From assembly GCA_024138025.1 (NCBI GenBank), contig JAMXBD010000575.1, forward strand, positions 372,001-436,000: a stretch of 64,000 nt of DNA, in the 5' to 3' direction. This document shows, piece after piece, positions 24,701-35,939 of the stretch. The notes beneath the pieces are model-generated. The model did not search any database. It was not told where the DNA came from and was given only the letters and a program-made list of their open reading frames with translations. Within the stretch, counting starts at the first letter, position 1; the number at the start of each line of letters is the position of its first letter. The DNA comes from Combretum micranthum (lineage: Eukaryota; Streptophyta; Magnoliopsida; Myrtales; Combretaceae). Both the position numbers and the translations under genes were made by a program.

Positions 24701-25487
24701 AAGATTACCCATGGCAGGAGCAACCTTATAAATTAGCTACGGCTAATACTCATAACCCTCTTTCATTTAAATATTAAAAAAGAAAAAAGGGGGGAAAAAG
24801 GGGGATTTTTGAATTGAGGAGAAGGTAAGAAGCCAAAATAAAAATAAAATAAAAAATACATTCGAGAATTCTGATTTCTTACCGAATCCCCTTCCAGAGT
24901 TAGAACCACAGATATCACACTGCCAAGCATCCTGCCAAACATGTAAAAAAAAGAAGTCAGCTTACTTAGCAACGGAGTTCTATTTTTACAATTTCTTTTT
25001 TAAATCATGTAATGGGAGCATTTGATAGCATTTCATAGAGAATTTATGTTGGGAAATAACACCCATAGTCGCCTGAGGAAACACACCAAGTGCATGTTGT
25101 CCAACATTATCATATCGTGACAAGCACCACTTCTTCTTCGCACGTGGTGAATAGTACTCTGTCACAAACTTCCTCCAATAAGCAATCCCATTATCCTGAA
25201 CAAGCATAGAATGAGAACATGATCAATTAAAGCCTCTGGAGAAATAGTCAAGATAAAAGCAATATGTAGATCTAGCAGCATATAAAGGGAAGATCCTTGT
25301 ATGAGTATGCAAAGGAATGAGACTGGTTTTCTTAATTTAAACAGCATATTAATCACACCTGTGGTCGCTGTCTCTCGTGATAAAGGTACTGCATTAGACG
25401 GCGAGCACACACACCACTATCATACGGCCGCTTCATTGCATTCACAGGTTGCATACCCTGCTGCTGGATCTGCTGCCTTAATTGCAT

Positions 25488-25527
<40 letters not shown>

Positions 25528-25566
25528 AGATGAGCTCTTTGCAGATGTGGCATTGACTGGAGAAAT

Positions 25567-25600
<34 letters not shown>

Positions 25601-26324
25601 GCAGCCTTTGGTGCTGCATTAATACTTGCAGCTGAGCATTCCGACCAGGTAACTGCATGGAGTCCTGCCTCTGCAGCAGTTGTTGAAAGACTTGTTGCTG
25701 AAGAAGATCCTCTTGCTTGATATCTAGCCGAGGTTTTTTCTGCACTTGACTCAAGTTATTGGGATCCTGCATAAAAGACCCTGGAACACGCCCACCCATG
25801 GGAAGCAACATCTGCCCTGTTTGAGATGCCGACAATGATGTAGCACTTGAGGCCCCTTGTTGCTGTTGCTGATTCTGCTGCATTTGCTGTGTTGCTTGGT
25901 CTTGATGAGAATTTGGCTGCACCACAGAGGAAGCATCCATAACTGACGAGCCAGATAGGCTAATATTATTTGACGAGTATGAAATAGGGGATGCCGGTAA
26001 GCGCATGTAAGGGTCTCCATTGATACTTGCACTTCTTTGTAAATGCGGTCCACCAGAGAGTCCAGAATTAGCATCAGTAACCAGAGAGCTTGCCCCAACA
26101 CTGGGTCCTGAATTCGCAACGCTGTTCAACCCTACATTATTCATATCCCCTGAAACCTGTCCTAGGCTTGGACGCCCACTTCCTTGAATAGAATTCACAG
26201 AATTCCCGAAAGAAGACGTCAAATGAGAGTTTACTACAGCTTGAGACTGTGCATCTCCTTGAAAGTAGATTCCAGAACTTGCAGAAGATTGGGTTAACCC
26301 TGCAGCTGCCCGAGATGGGACCAT
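21728..26324 (-). CDS. SLK2: SEUSS-like transcriptional adaptor, SLK2-type (nine coding exons)
   Basis: Coding exons: 26324-25359, 25195-25064, 24931-24883, 24039-23825, 23748-23680, 23402-23302, 22994-22901, 22809-22740 and 22638-21728, about 870 codons. The N-terminus has MVPSRAAAGLTQSSASSGIY and LVTDANSGLSGGPHLQRSAS, followed by two polyGln tracts. The LIM-domain-binding (LDB)-like region runs from CARRLMQYLYHERQRPQ through YWRKFVTEYYSPRAKK, DAWQCDICGS, QESVYEQLRVVREGQLR, WEFCARRHEELLPRRLVAPQ and RQLAKSLELQSLNDLGFSKR to VGPI. A Gln/Asn/Ser-rich tail ends in DDYGWKA. SEUSS/SLK proteins bridge LEUNIG-type corepressors to transcription factors in development; this is family knowledge. The start at 26324 follows an in-frame stop. 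Odd points: the exon 2/3 junction is one base out of frame for a GT donor at 25064, and the last exon has about six frame breaks (near 22120, 22037, 21960, 21925, 21868 and 21765). Confidence 0.92.
25488..25526 (-). repeat. CAG/CTG microsatellite encoding Gln13 in SLK2
   Basis: Thirteen in-frame Gln codons (twelve CAG, one CAA) between HL and MQLRQQ. Near-pure CAG makes this a length-variable site. Its mirrored strand makes a spurious Ala-rich frame. Confidence 0.9.
25566..25598 (-). repeat. CAG/CTG microsatellite encoding Gln11 in SLK2
   Basis: Eleven in-frame Gln codons ending in two CAA codons, upstream of FLQSMPHLQRA. It is a second length-variable site in the same exon. Confidence 0.9.
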
Positions 26325-26558
26325 AGAGGGCACTGCCCCGAGATGACTAGAATCCAAGTAGCTCTCCAGGGCCAAGACTGATTACTAGCTCCTTTACGCA
26401 ACAAAACTCAGTCCGCGTTCACAAGCATGGTCTAACACGACATAATCAACCATATAAACCCGAAATGATCCAAACTTCTCCGATCTCTAAGCCTGAGATT
26501 AGTATAAAATTGTATCGATCTACTTCAGCTTTCAGTTTCACTTTTATGATGCTAGTAC
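26325..26558 (-). other. SLK2 5'UTR, second exon part
   Basis: The sequence TTACAACTGCTCAG|GTACTAGC on the minus strand is a good acceptor at 26559, and an in-frame TAA lies between it and the ATG at 26324. The 234 bp between are best read as untranslated leader joined to the start codon exon. Confidence 0.5.
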
Positions 26559-27287
26559 CTGAGCAGTTGTAAGCAGTAAGAGACATGAATCAGCAGTTCA
26601 TTTTTTTTTTTTTTGGGCCATAATCAGCAGTTAAAACCATAAAGTTACGGATGAGGTTACTGGATTGAACATAAAAATCACTTCAAATTTCAATCAAGAA
26701 AAATATGACCTCACCCTTTCAACAAATCCAGTAGATAAAGTCCCATTTGTATCGGTCCCCCTTCATAAAACCCAATTTTACTAACATGAAACAAGGTAAA
26801 TATACATGTAAACCAATAGAGCATTCAAAAAGTTCATCTTTTTACACCAAAAAACCTCTAATTCACTATCAAAAAACTGTGAATTTATCATCAAATTTTA
26901 TCAAAATCTACAATGTCACGCCAAAATCAAACCGAAATTAGACTTGATCAAGAAAAACCCCTGCAGCAAACCCAAAACATAAAATTAATATCTCAATCAA
27001 ACCCATTTCACATTAATTAAACCAAAAAAGACCCTACACTAATTAACCAACACATACCCAAGATCAAAAACAACATAAAGCTTCAAACTTTAATGAACAA
27101 AATGCTAATCAAGACCGAGTTAAACAACTTTACAAGTATACAATTAGACAACCGTAAACAAAAATCACAAAGTAACTTAGTAAACAAACACAATTCGCCT
27201 ACCCAAATTTTTGCTAGTTTACATACAACCAGACAGCTACCACGAAACAATAAAAATAAACATAATAGTAAAAGGAGTGTGTGATAC
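26559..27287 (-). other. SLK2 5'UTR intron
   Basis: The minus-strand donor TTTCAG|GTATCACAC (27288/27287) and the acceptor at 26559 bound a 0.73-kb AT-rich intron. Leader introns are common in plant regulatory genes. The calls rest on splice consensus and on the change to CT-rich, leader-like sequence above 27288. Confidence 0.5.
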
Positions 27288-27400
27288 CTGAAATCAAAGA
27301 GAGAGAAAGTGGAAAGCGGTTTTGGTAACGGAGAGCTTGTTTTATAACTAGAGGGAGGTGTAAGAGGCAAGGGTGACCGGCTGCAGTTTTCTACCAGCCC
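27288..27400 (-). other. SLK2 first (non-coding) exon, approximate
   Basis: On the minus strand this is CT-rich (CCTCTAGTTATAAAACAAGC to TCTCTCTTTGATTTCAG), typical of plant 5' leaders. The 5' end is a guess; no transcript evidence is available. Confidence 0.4.
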
Positions 27401-27431
27401 TACTTTACTTACTATAACCGGTAACAAACGT

Positions 27432-27439
27432 ACACGTGT
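27432..27439. promoter_or_regulatory. G-box palindrome ACACGTGT upstream of SLK2
   Basis: A CACGTG core lies about 35-45 bp upstream of the estimated first exon. G-boxes bind bZIP and bHLH factors in plants. Occupancy here is inference. Confidence 0.45.
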
Positions 27440-30400
27440 CTGTTTCTAAGGATGTAATGAGGTCGGTGCTAGATCTCTGTGGTTGCAACTTATGACGTTT
27501 GATCAAGATCTAACGGTTTAGATGAAGCAAGAATTTTTAAATGCTTCTGTCACAATTTAATAATTTCCTTTTTATTTTTTAAATATCTGATTTTTTAAGG
27601 AAAAGGTCTAGGTTGTAGAAACCGGATACAGCCGGTTAAACCACACAACTTGTAAATTTTTTTCCTCTTTTTGGCTTTTTAAGTTTTTTGGGAATATAAT
27701 ATTTATTTATATTTTATTTTTTATGTGTTTTTATCTAAAAATGCTTATGAAAACTGCCTTTTTTTTTTTTTTTTTGCCAGAGGAAAACTACTTGATAGAT
27801 ATTTAACTTGTTTTTGTTTTGCACTTACGGTGATAGTAATGTTTGAAAAATAAAAATTAGAAAATTAAAATTTACATAATTTTATCGATAAAGGGTTTAA
27901 AAATAAATTCTATGTACTGAAAAAGAATGTTTTAATTGATTTTTTTTTAAATAAAGGAAGTAAAGAGTGGGAAAATGCATATTTGTGGGGATTGTTAGGT
28001 ATTTAGCCTTATAAAAACTATATATATATATATATATATATATTATTGGCAAACATGCGATTAAAGAAAAAAAAAACAAAGAATAAGCTAAACAAAAGAA
28101 AAAGAACCCAATTACCAAGTTAACCAAATTAGGCACGTATAATCCATTAGAAAAAGCAAAAAAAATAGCCAGGTTGGCATTAGCATTTAATATTTATTGA
28201 GTATAATTAAATGGTGGGTAGTAAGGTGTGATAATTTTTAATTATAAGAGTTAATAAGGTATTAACAACATTCAAACCTAAAATAAAAATTTTCAAGGTG
28301 ATTCATTAAAAAATAGTTAAAAGATAGATAAGCTAATGTATGAACTTCTAAAGATGACCATGATCCATTACACGATTAATTAATGGCAGTAGAGAAAAAG
28401 GTATAGTACACTTTGTCTGAAATCAGAAAGGGAAATTACAAGATGGAAAGGGAAGAAATATAGAATAGAAGGTCATACGGTGAAAATTATTTTGGATAAT
28501 GGAGGAATGAGAATGATTTAGAATTTTAATAATCAATAAAAACCAATTAAGATGCATTGTAAAATTACCATCATACTCTTTTTTTTTTTTTCACGAAAAA
28601 AAGAAGAAGGAAAGAAAGAAAGGTATATAAGCGAAGGAGAATTTAGGAAATATAATTGATTTCTACATTTCTCATTTATTTTTTGTGTAATCTGAAAGGG
28701 AACGAGCATGTAGACAATAGACCTATAAAAATAATTATCTTCTAATTTTTTCCTCCTTTCTAATCCCTATCTCAGTCTAGACCAAGATTGTCAAACTCAC
28801 GATTCTACATAAAATCGTCAAAGGACTATAGAATCAAAACATAGCGTAAATTTCTACAAATTATGCAATATAGCTTTGAATACATACTTATCGAAGTCAT
28901 AAAAAAACTTAAATTACTTAAAGTGTAATAAAAAAAATAAAGTTCACTTTTTCATGATAACACTTAATTTATAATATAACATACATAAAAAAAGAAAAAA
29001 ATGATATAGTCAAAATTAAGTTTTTTCATATTATTTCATTTGAAATAAGTTATGTACTAAAGGAGAATAAAACTTTTCAACGTATATTTAATTCTTAATT
29101 ATATAGATTAGATGAATAGATTTTATTATAAATTTCAGTACTATAACTTGACTTAAATGGATTTTATAAATGTAAAATAGAAGAGTTGAGGGTGAGAATG
29201 AGAAAGGGAAAGCGATAGAAAGAGTTTATAAAACCAAAATTGAAATGTAATAAAAAAGATATATGATCTTAATAGTTGATGAACTTGTAAAAATACAATT
29301 GTACTTTTTTATATTTTAACTTATTTGACTAAAATAGGTAAAATTGGTAGACTCGATTAAAAACGTAAGTCTCTACCGGATTTACATGTGAACTCGGATG
29401 AAATCATAAGAGTTTACAAAAAACGATTCTACTCACGGGTCAACTCGTAAGAGCCTCATAAAATCGTATAGATAAAATCGTGATTTTAACAACTATGGTC
29501 TAGATAATATTTCCTCCCAATTTCATTTCTATCCCATTATTTCTTTCCTATTTCCCCCCTTCAGGACACAATGATCTTTGACAATTAAAACTAAGGGTGG
29601 GTGAGTATAAAAATATTGAGGTATAAGGTTTTATTTATATCCTACCATAAAAAGAATATAGATTGTTACATTATAGAAATGGAATCCATTCTATAGGTGC
29701 ATTTATGGTTTGATTTGAATTCGGCTAGATTTAAAGACTAAATTGAAGGAACCAAATTGAAAGTTTGATTGAAATCCCAATTACCTCTTTACTTTGACAT
29801 GAGGTTATTACAATGTGGCCACATGGGGTTATTACAACGCAGAGAATCGAATTTGATACATTAATGATCAGCACCTAGATCGGATGCCACTAGTCTACAA
29901 AGCTATTGGCATTAAATACTTTATTATTATGAATATGGTTTATTTCAATTTATTCACTGCATTAAGAATAAAATTAAAGATATAATTATTTATTAATCTT
30001 AATCTATTTGTTGCAATATTAAAAATAGTCTCTTTTTTTGTTATTTTTTTTTTCAATTCCAAGAATTAGACTTCTTCTAAGGTCGGGTCCAAACTGGGAC
30101 CCAACTCGGACCACCATCAGCGGTGTGGGAGGTATAACCGCCCTGACGGCAGGACCCGTCGAGGTGGTGGGTCCTTGCAAGTTTCCTATGTGGGACCTAC
30201 CAGAACCGGCAAGTCCAAACCGTTTGACAAAAAAAAAAAAAAAACCCAACAAACAAAGTTAAGAGCACATGAGAATGTATATGTTCAAATGTATTCATAT
30301 ATTTTTTTAGTGATTAATTAAGAAAATTTTCCTCAAAAAATAAGTATAATATAATGAGCTTTTTTTTTAACACATTGTATTTGCATTGGGTAACTAAAAT

Positions 30401-30965
30401 TTTGTAATGAAGATTTTTTTAAAAAAAAAAATTGTACCAATTCGAAACCATGGGACCTGCCTCGTGAACCAGATGGTCCACAGTTCGTACCCGTCCATAC
30501 TATAGACGGGGACGATTCTGGATCCGTAAAAAGTGGAACCGGATCCGACGGTTCGAGTCATGGTTTGGACCCGAACCGGAAACCCGAGATGTCTACCAAG
30601 AATATAGGGGAATGAGGGAAATTACCAAGCAAATGATTTTATCTATTTTGTAGGTAAATGAGATGATTAGGTGTAATTTGGGAATATTTATTTTGTTCAT
30701 CTAAACGGACTGTTAGTGAATTAAAGCACTTTAAACATAATTCATTAAGACTCCTTTTAGAAATATCATATTTTAATTGGCAATATCAATAGCCAGAAGA
30801 AATTTCAACCAAATGTTGTTGTGCGAATACTTGAAACGTTATGCAGAAATTAAAACCAAGTAACATCACACGATAGGGACATTGCACAATAATAATAAGA
30901 GGGAGATAAAGGATTTAAAAAAAAAAAAAAAGACCACTAGATTTAGAGTGAAATGCTACATATAT
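27440..30965. other. Intergenic sequence with simple repeats and two GC-rich islands
   Basis: Holds no recognisable gene. A (TA)n run lies at 28019-28042 and poly-T/poly-A runs are frequent. Two GC-rich islands at about 30070-30235 and 30440-30600 are full of GGACC, GGTCC, CCGG and GGATCC-type words (GGAACCGGATCC, GGACCCGAACCGG). Such words are common in degenerate hAT-type MITEs of plants, but no ends or target duplication were found. Confidence 0.4.
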
Positions 30966-30968
30966 TAA

Positions 30969-31594
30969 GGCCCCGTTTGTTTCAAGACAAGTATTTTATG
31001 AAAAATAATTTCTTTTTATTTCTCTTTGTTTATTACGTAGAAAATAATACTTTAAGTAGAAAATATTTTCTCTTGTAAGGAAAAATAATTTCTACTAAAA
31101 TGTAAATCATATTCATTTTAAGAAAAATAACTTACTCTTTTCAAAACATAAAGTCATCTTTTGAATTAACCTTTACAAATATTCAAATTCTAGCAACACG
31201 ATATTTATTTTCTTTTTTATCATAATTAACCAGTAAATTCTATTTCAAACATGAAAATAATTTAATGGAAAAAAAAGAACAATAAAAAATCAGTAAAAAA
31301 ATATAAATATCAACTAATGATTTGCAAATAAATGTTGTAAATAATATATATTTTATACTTTTACCTTTAAATAAAGTTATTTGGCATAATGTACTTATAT
31401 AGTAACTTTCTAATAATAAATTATTTACATATGATAATATGTTACATAGTATTGATTAGTCAAATACTAAAAACAATTCGATATATTTCTATAAATGCAA
31501 CCAAACACATGAAAACATATTAGTTTTAAGGAAAACAATTTTATGTAAAACACTTTTCTAAATATAAGACATTTTCCTTGAAACAAACGAAGCC
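30969..31594. mobile_element. Tourist-like MITE (PIF/Harbinger type), 626 bp
   Basis: Ends are GGCCCCGTTTGTTTCAAG on the left and CCTTGAAACAAACGAAGCC on the right, inverted repeats with two or three mismatches. Both sides are flanked by TAA (30966-30968 and 31595-31597), the trinucleotide duplication of PIF/Harbinger transposons. The inside is AT-rich without a transposase frame, so the element is non-autonomous. Related but unbounded sequence with TTTTCTCTTG.AAGG.AAAA blocks is at 42030-42600. Confidence 0.82.
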
Positions 31595-31886
31595 TAAAAC
31601 TGAAAAATTAGCTCAACACTCTAGTTCTAATGTTATTGGCATGAAATTTTCTTTCTTCATTAAGTTTTTTCGATGCCACACTAGTATTGTTTTTACCTGG
31701 TATCCTATGTTGTTGTAAGAAAGAGTATTCACATTTCTTAAAACCTTTAAGAGTTTTTTAAAGTGTCATATCAGTATTTAAGGATCTCATTTTTTAGATA
31801 ACCACAATAATTCATCCCTAAGATTTTTCATACAAAGGTCTTCACATCTTTTATGTTTTGTGGGTTCATATATTTTTACATAATAA

Positions 31887-32311
31887 TAGGGGTGCAAATG
31901 AACCAAGCTAGTCAACAAACTACTTAAATGGATTCAACATTTACTCTAGTTCGATTTGAGGATAATATAGTCGAACTAGGCTACTCAAGTAGTTTATCAA
32001 GCAAAGCACAAACTTTGTATGTTTAACTTGATTTGCTCACAAACCTAATCAAAATTTATTGAATTCGAGTTGAGTATAAATATTAATTGAATTCAAAACT
32101 AGTTTGAGTATTAATATTAATTAAATTAGAATTAATTTTTTTAATAAATTGAGATTAATCGAGTTGAGCTTGAGCTCATGCAGTGTTACTTCAAATCAAA
32201 CGCAAGCTTAAAATATTAAGTTTAATCAAGCTCGAGCTTTTAAAATTTTCAGTTGAGCTCGAACTTGAAGTCAATACTATATTATCTTGACTCGACTCAA
32301 TTGCAATCCCA
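31887..32311. mobile_element. hAT-type MITE, 425 bp
   Basis: Ends are TAGGGGTGCAAATGAACC and, inverted, TGGGATTGCAATTGAG. Flanks are CATAATAA (31879-31886) and CATTATAA (32312-32319), an 8-bp target duplication matching at 7 of 8 positions as expected for hAT. The interior has GAGTTGAG, TCGAGCT and AAGCTCGAGC-type words repeated on both strands and no coding frame. Fragments of the same family are likely at 2226-2690 and 36600-36880. Confidence 0.82.
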
Positions 32312-32319
32312 CATTATAA

Positions 32320-33150
32320 TCATAACCAAAACAAAATTATGAAAAGACATGAAAGACTTTACTTTTTAGGGTCATTGATAGAAAATCCCATAAAGTTTTA
32401 AGGACCTACCTCATCCTATAAGACCTCAAAAAGTGAAGTGCTTGACATAGGGTTTGATATTGAAAATCTTGTGATGGGGATACCCTAATAAGTTATAAAA
32501 TATATTATCAAGAAACAAGCCCTTAATAAGTGAAGTACTTCACATACAATTCTGTGTTAAAGACTTTGGATGGGAATGCTCTAATGAGTTATAATATATT
32601 AAATGAAAAGGATATAGTTTAATTAATACTTAAAAGAGGGAAAAAAAAAAAACTTGTATGTGTTGTTGGAAATATACAATCGTATGTTAGAATGTAAGTG
32701 GAAAAAAAATACTTTGGGTCTTTAACAAAGGAATAAGGAACAAGATAATAATATTTGAAAAAAAAAATATCATTAAGATAAAAATAAGCAAACTAAACTC
32801 ATCTTTTAAAAAGATGCTTATCTCAAAAAAGAGTTCTCTAAACTCATCTCTTCAACAAAAAACTTAAATACAATCTAGGCTTACCTTTTGTTTTTTTTTC
32901 CTCGTAAAACCTAGACTCTTTTTAAACGGACAAGTAAAGTTGGTAGTTTTGAAATTAGTTTTGCTTTTTTATGTTTTTGTAAATTTTTTTGAGATTCTTT
33001 TTTTTTTCTTTTCCCCTTCAGCAAAAGATCCGTGAACTCCTTTCCAATACATAAAACCTATTGAAGTTCCTTCTTTTTTCTTTCTTTTTCCTCAATAGAA
33101 TTCGGATAAAAGACTTCATGGCTGGTATTTCAAAAATTTACATAAAATCT
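32320..33150. other. AT-rich intergenic sequence
   Basis: No gene or bounded element recognised. Short poly-A and poly-T runs only. Confidence 0.4.
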
Positions 33151-33151
33151 T

Positions 33152-33371
33152 AGGGTTTGTTGGTTCATTTATAGATATTGATTTTTTTAATTTTTTTATA
33201 ACAAATTATTTATAAAGAGTTGGATATAAATAAAAAAATTAACAGTTCTCATTAAAAGATCAAACATATTAAATATAGATAAAATATAAATATAAATATA
33301 AATCAAGTATATTTACACATGTCATTTTAAAAAGATACAGATACAAATAAAAAACAGACCATCCAAACATA
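33152..33371. mobile_element. Small MITE, family A (copy 2)
   Basis: Starts GGGTTTGTTGGTTCATTTAT and ends AACAGACCATCCAAACA, the inverse orientation of 557-755. Internal blocks GAGTTGGATATAAATAAA, AACAGTTCTCATTAAAAG and AAATATAGATAAAATA match the other copies. Ends sit next to TTA and TAA, which could be a PIF-type duplication, but this is weak. Confidence 0.5.
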
Positions 33372-33755
33372 ATTATTTATACACATAAGTTTAAATATAG
33401 TGAACTAAATAAAATATTTTCCCAAACTTTATTTCGTAATAAAAACTATTTTATCCATATAATATATATAATAATCAGGATATAAGAATACCAAATTCCT
33501 TATTAGATCAAAATCAATAAATCCTCATATAGTCTTTAATAAATATCTAGACCCTAAGGTCCATGGGTCCTCAAAAGCTAACGTTAGGTTCTATTCACTT
33601 GGAATTCTGATTCAACCAATGATTGCACGACATATCATCGTGCTAGGGATATTTCTGCAATTTTTAGCTGAAGCAAGGGTATCTTAGGAAATTCAAAAAA
33701 GAAAAAAAGCAGTATGATGTAGAAGATAAATTATTGGGGTGGGGGTGTAATGATT

Positions 33756-33995
33756 GTGTAGAGAGAGAAACAGAGAAAGAGAAAGAGAAAGAAGAAGAGA
33801 GAGAAAAGGTTTACCATCCATATGTATCATATCAAGTTAAACGGATGGAGACAGACCGTCAGATTCACACGTGCGAAGCGTGAATAGAAACAAACACACG
33901 TGTGGGTTCTAGTTCTGGTTCTGGTTCTGCTGCCTGTGGTGGATGTGGACTGAGAGGCTCTAGTCAAATCTAATCTAATCTAATCTAATCTCTTC
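33756..33995 (-). promoter_or_regulatory. Promoter-like block without a gene
   Basis: Two CACGTG cores lie 29 bp apart (33868-33873 and inside CACACGTGTG at 33895-33904). Next to them are a GGTTCT hexamer repeat (33907-33930), an AATCT pentamer repeat (33966-33992) and a GA-rich run at 33756-33806 that reads as a CT-rich leader on the minus strand. The composition is like a plant core promoter plus 5' leader facing left, yet no coding exon follows within the next several kb on the minus strand. It may be a relic promoter or the start of a non-coding transcript. Confidence 0.3.
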
Positions 33996-34639
33996 TTTAA
34001 ATTAATTAATGTCATGATTATGATGATTTGCGATTTTTTTAAGGATATCTTATAGGAATAAATACCATTAATGGACATGGCCAAATGGTTGGTAAAACTT
34101 ATATAAAAGGAAAATCATTTTGATATATCATAAATCGTTTATACATTTTAGAACGCAAAATAAATTTATAAAAATATAAAAAGTTCTTTTTATTGATTTC
34201 TAAACATGTAATAGGGATTTATTAGAATTTTCTTTCATATTTAAAGCCACGTTTAGATACCTCAACTTAAAAATCTTCCTGTGGTGTCTTCATTTTAACT
34301 TTTTGACCAATAAGTTGCATTTAAAATAATTAAAAAGAAAACTTGGCAGGAAAAAAAAATCTGAAAAGTAATATTAGACAGCATGAAAGATTTACTTATA
34401 CTGTGTATATGTGTGGTATATGGGCATTTAATAAGAATTTAATGCCATTTGTATACATAAGTATAACAAGAGAATATGATAAAGGATTTGAGTTGTTCAA
34501 TGAAAAGGAAAAAAGATCTATCTTATGTTCGGTACGGTACTAATTTTTTGGTTAAAGATGATAGATATTCTTATGATGCGTTTAATACACAAAAATAAAT
34601 AGAAATAAAATCACGAACCCAACTTTCATTTTTTTTATT

Positions 34640-34995
34640 TTTAGAAACATTTTTTTTAACCACATCATTTTTGGAAGCATTACTAAAGTCGAAATTATGA
34701 TTCCGACTTTAGGGCAGAATTTGATTCCACCAGCACACACATAAAATCGTGATTTATTTCCATCTTACATTATTAATATTTACTTTAGTTGCATATTTAT
34801 CCTATTTAAAACTATTATATCTTATTTATTGTTAATGGTTTTTTTTACAAATTCTATTATATAACAATTCATTTTCATTCAATTCCGTGTTTGTATCCAA
34901 ACATATATTTCTTATTCTCTTATTCCTTTTGTTTCTTTTTTAATTCCAATCTATTTTATTATGGATGTTTCTCGCATACCAAACATAACTATTGC
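34640..34995. mobile_element. MITE-like element, family B (copy 1)
   Basis: The right end reads TTCTCGCATACCAAACATA, the inverse of GTTTGGTATGCGAGAATG that opens the block at 40868. The two also share a GATTCC-rich part (TTATGATTCCGACTTTAGGG against TCACGATTCCTAAG), TATCTTATTTATT and an ATTCCATTC-type tail. The left end is unclear. Confidence 0.4.
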
Positions 34996-34999
34996 TTCG

Positions 35000-35935
35000 T
35001 AATAAAACCCATGACAACAATAAAAAAAAAAAATACTATAATTTTTCCTTTTCAATCACTATACAATCGCACAAATTTACGAGAATCGAAAACCTATAAT
35101 ATTACGATACAAAATATATCAACAGATGCGGCAGAAGTCTCATGGTAATGGGTGTGCGAAAAGTAGCAATAAATTTATATGTACAAAAGCCATCAAACAA
35201 TTGTAAACACCCGTAACAATATAATTATGTTAAAGTGATTAATTAATTCTAACCCATTCTTTATTTTTTTTTAATTATTTAAATACTGTGCTTTTAAGAT
35301 AATGTAAGAGGCTAAAACCGTGTTACGCTTTACAATTGGCCGATTTTTATATGGTGCCATCTAGTGTACCATAGGAAACGAATCATAGGAGACATGGATG
35401 GGGTATATAAGCTGTCAATATCTTTCTTTGATGTAAAGAGTTCTATTGATATCTTGCTGCTGGAAACCTGGTACGCTACGGGAGTGGGCTTGGAAATGAT
35501 GTTTTCTTTCTTTCTTTTCCTCTTTTTGCCCTTTTTCTTTTGCCCCTCTTCTAGATATACCCGGAAGGCTGATAAGCTTACTTTTTTGAGATTCATCGTA
35601 AAAAACCCAAAAAATTTAAAAGAATCCTCAACATCCGTAAAAATATAAAAAAATGAAGTCGTTCACTTGAGAATTTATTTTAAGAACCTCGAATATAGGT
35701 GCTCTTACAATGATCTTTCTAATCAAATCATTTTATTTCAAGTCTTCCTCTCCCAACCGTAATCACAAAAACATGCACATATTTTTTGTGTGGACAATAA
35801 TTCCATGTTCAAAAGACAAATACCACCCGTTTAGTTCATCATATAGAATAATAAAAATAAATATAATAGGATTATAATAACTATTATAATGTTTATTTAT
35901 TGTAAAAGATAAAACAAGCTGTTATATTTGTGTGT
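35000..35935. other. Intergenic sequence, no gene seen
   Basis: Contains a moderately GC patch at about 35350-35560 with open frames on both strands. Neither shows a domain, a splice context or conserved residues. A short family-C-like stretch lies at about 35830-35925. Confidence 0.4.
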
Positions 35936-35939
35936 GTAA

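Noticed and set aside
25301..25720. Ala-rich + strand frame opposite the SLK2 polyGln exon
   Set aside because: It is the antisense reading of CAG repeats (GCT/GCA codons) and overlaps a well-supported coding exon on the other strand.
35364..35648. 94-codon + strand frame with a matching minus frame
   Set aside because: No domain, no splice partner, half of it is a T-rich low-complexity run, and both strands are open, which suggests chance.
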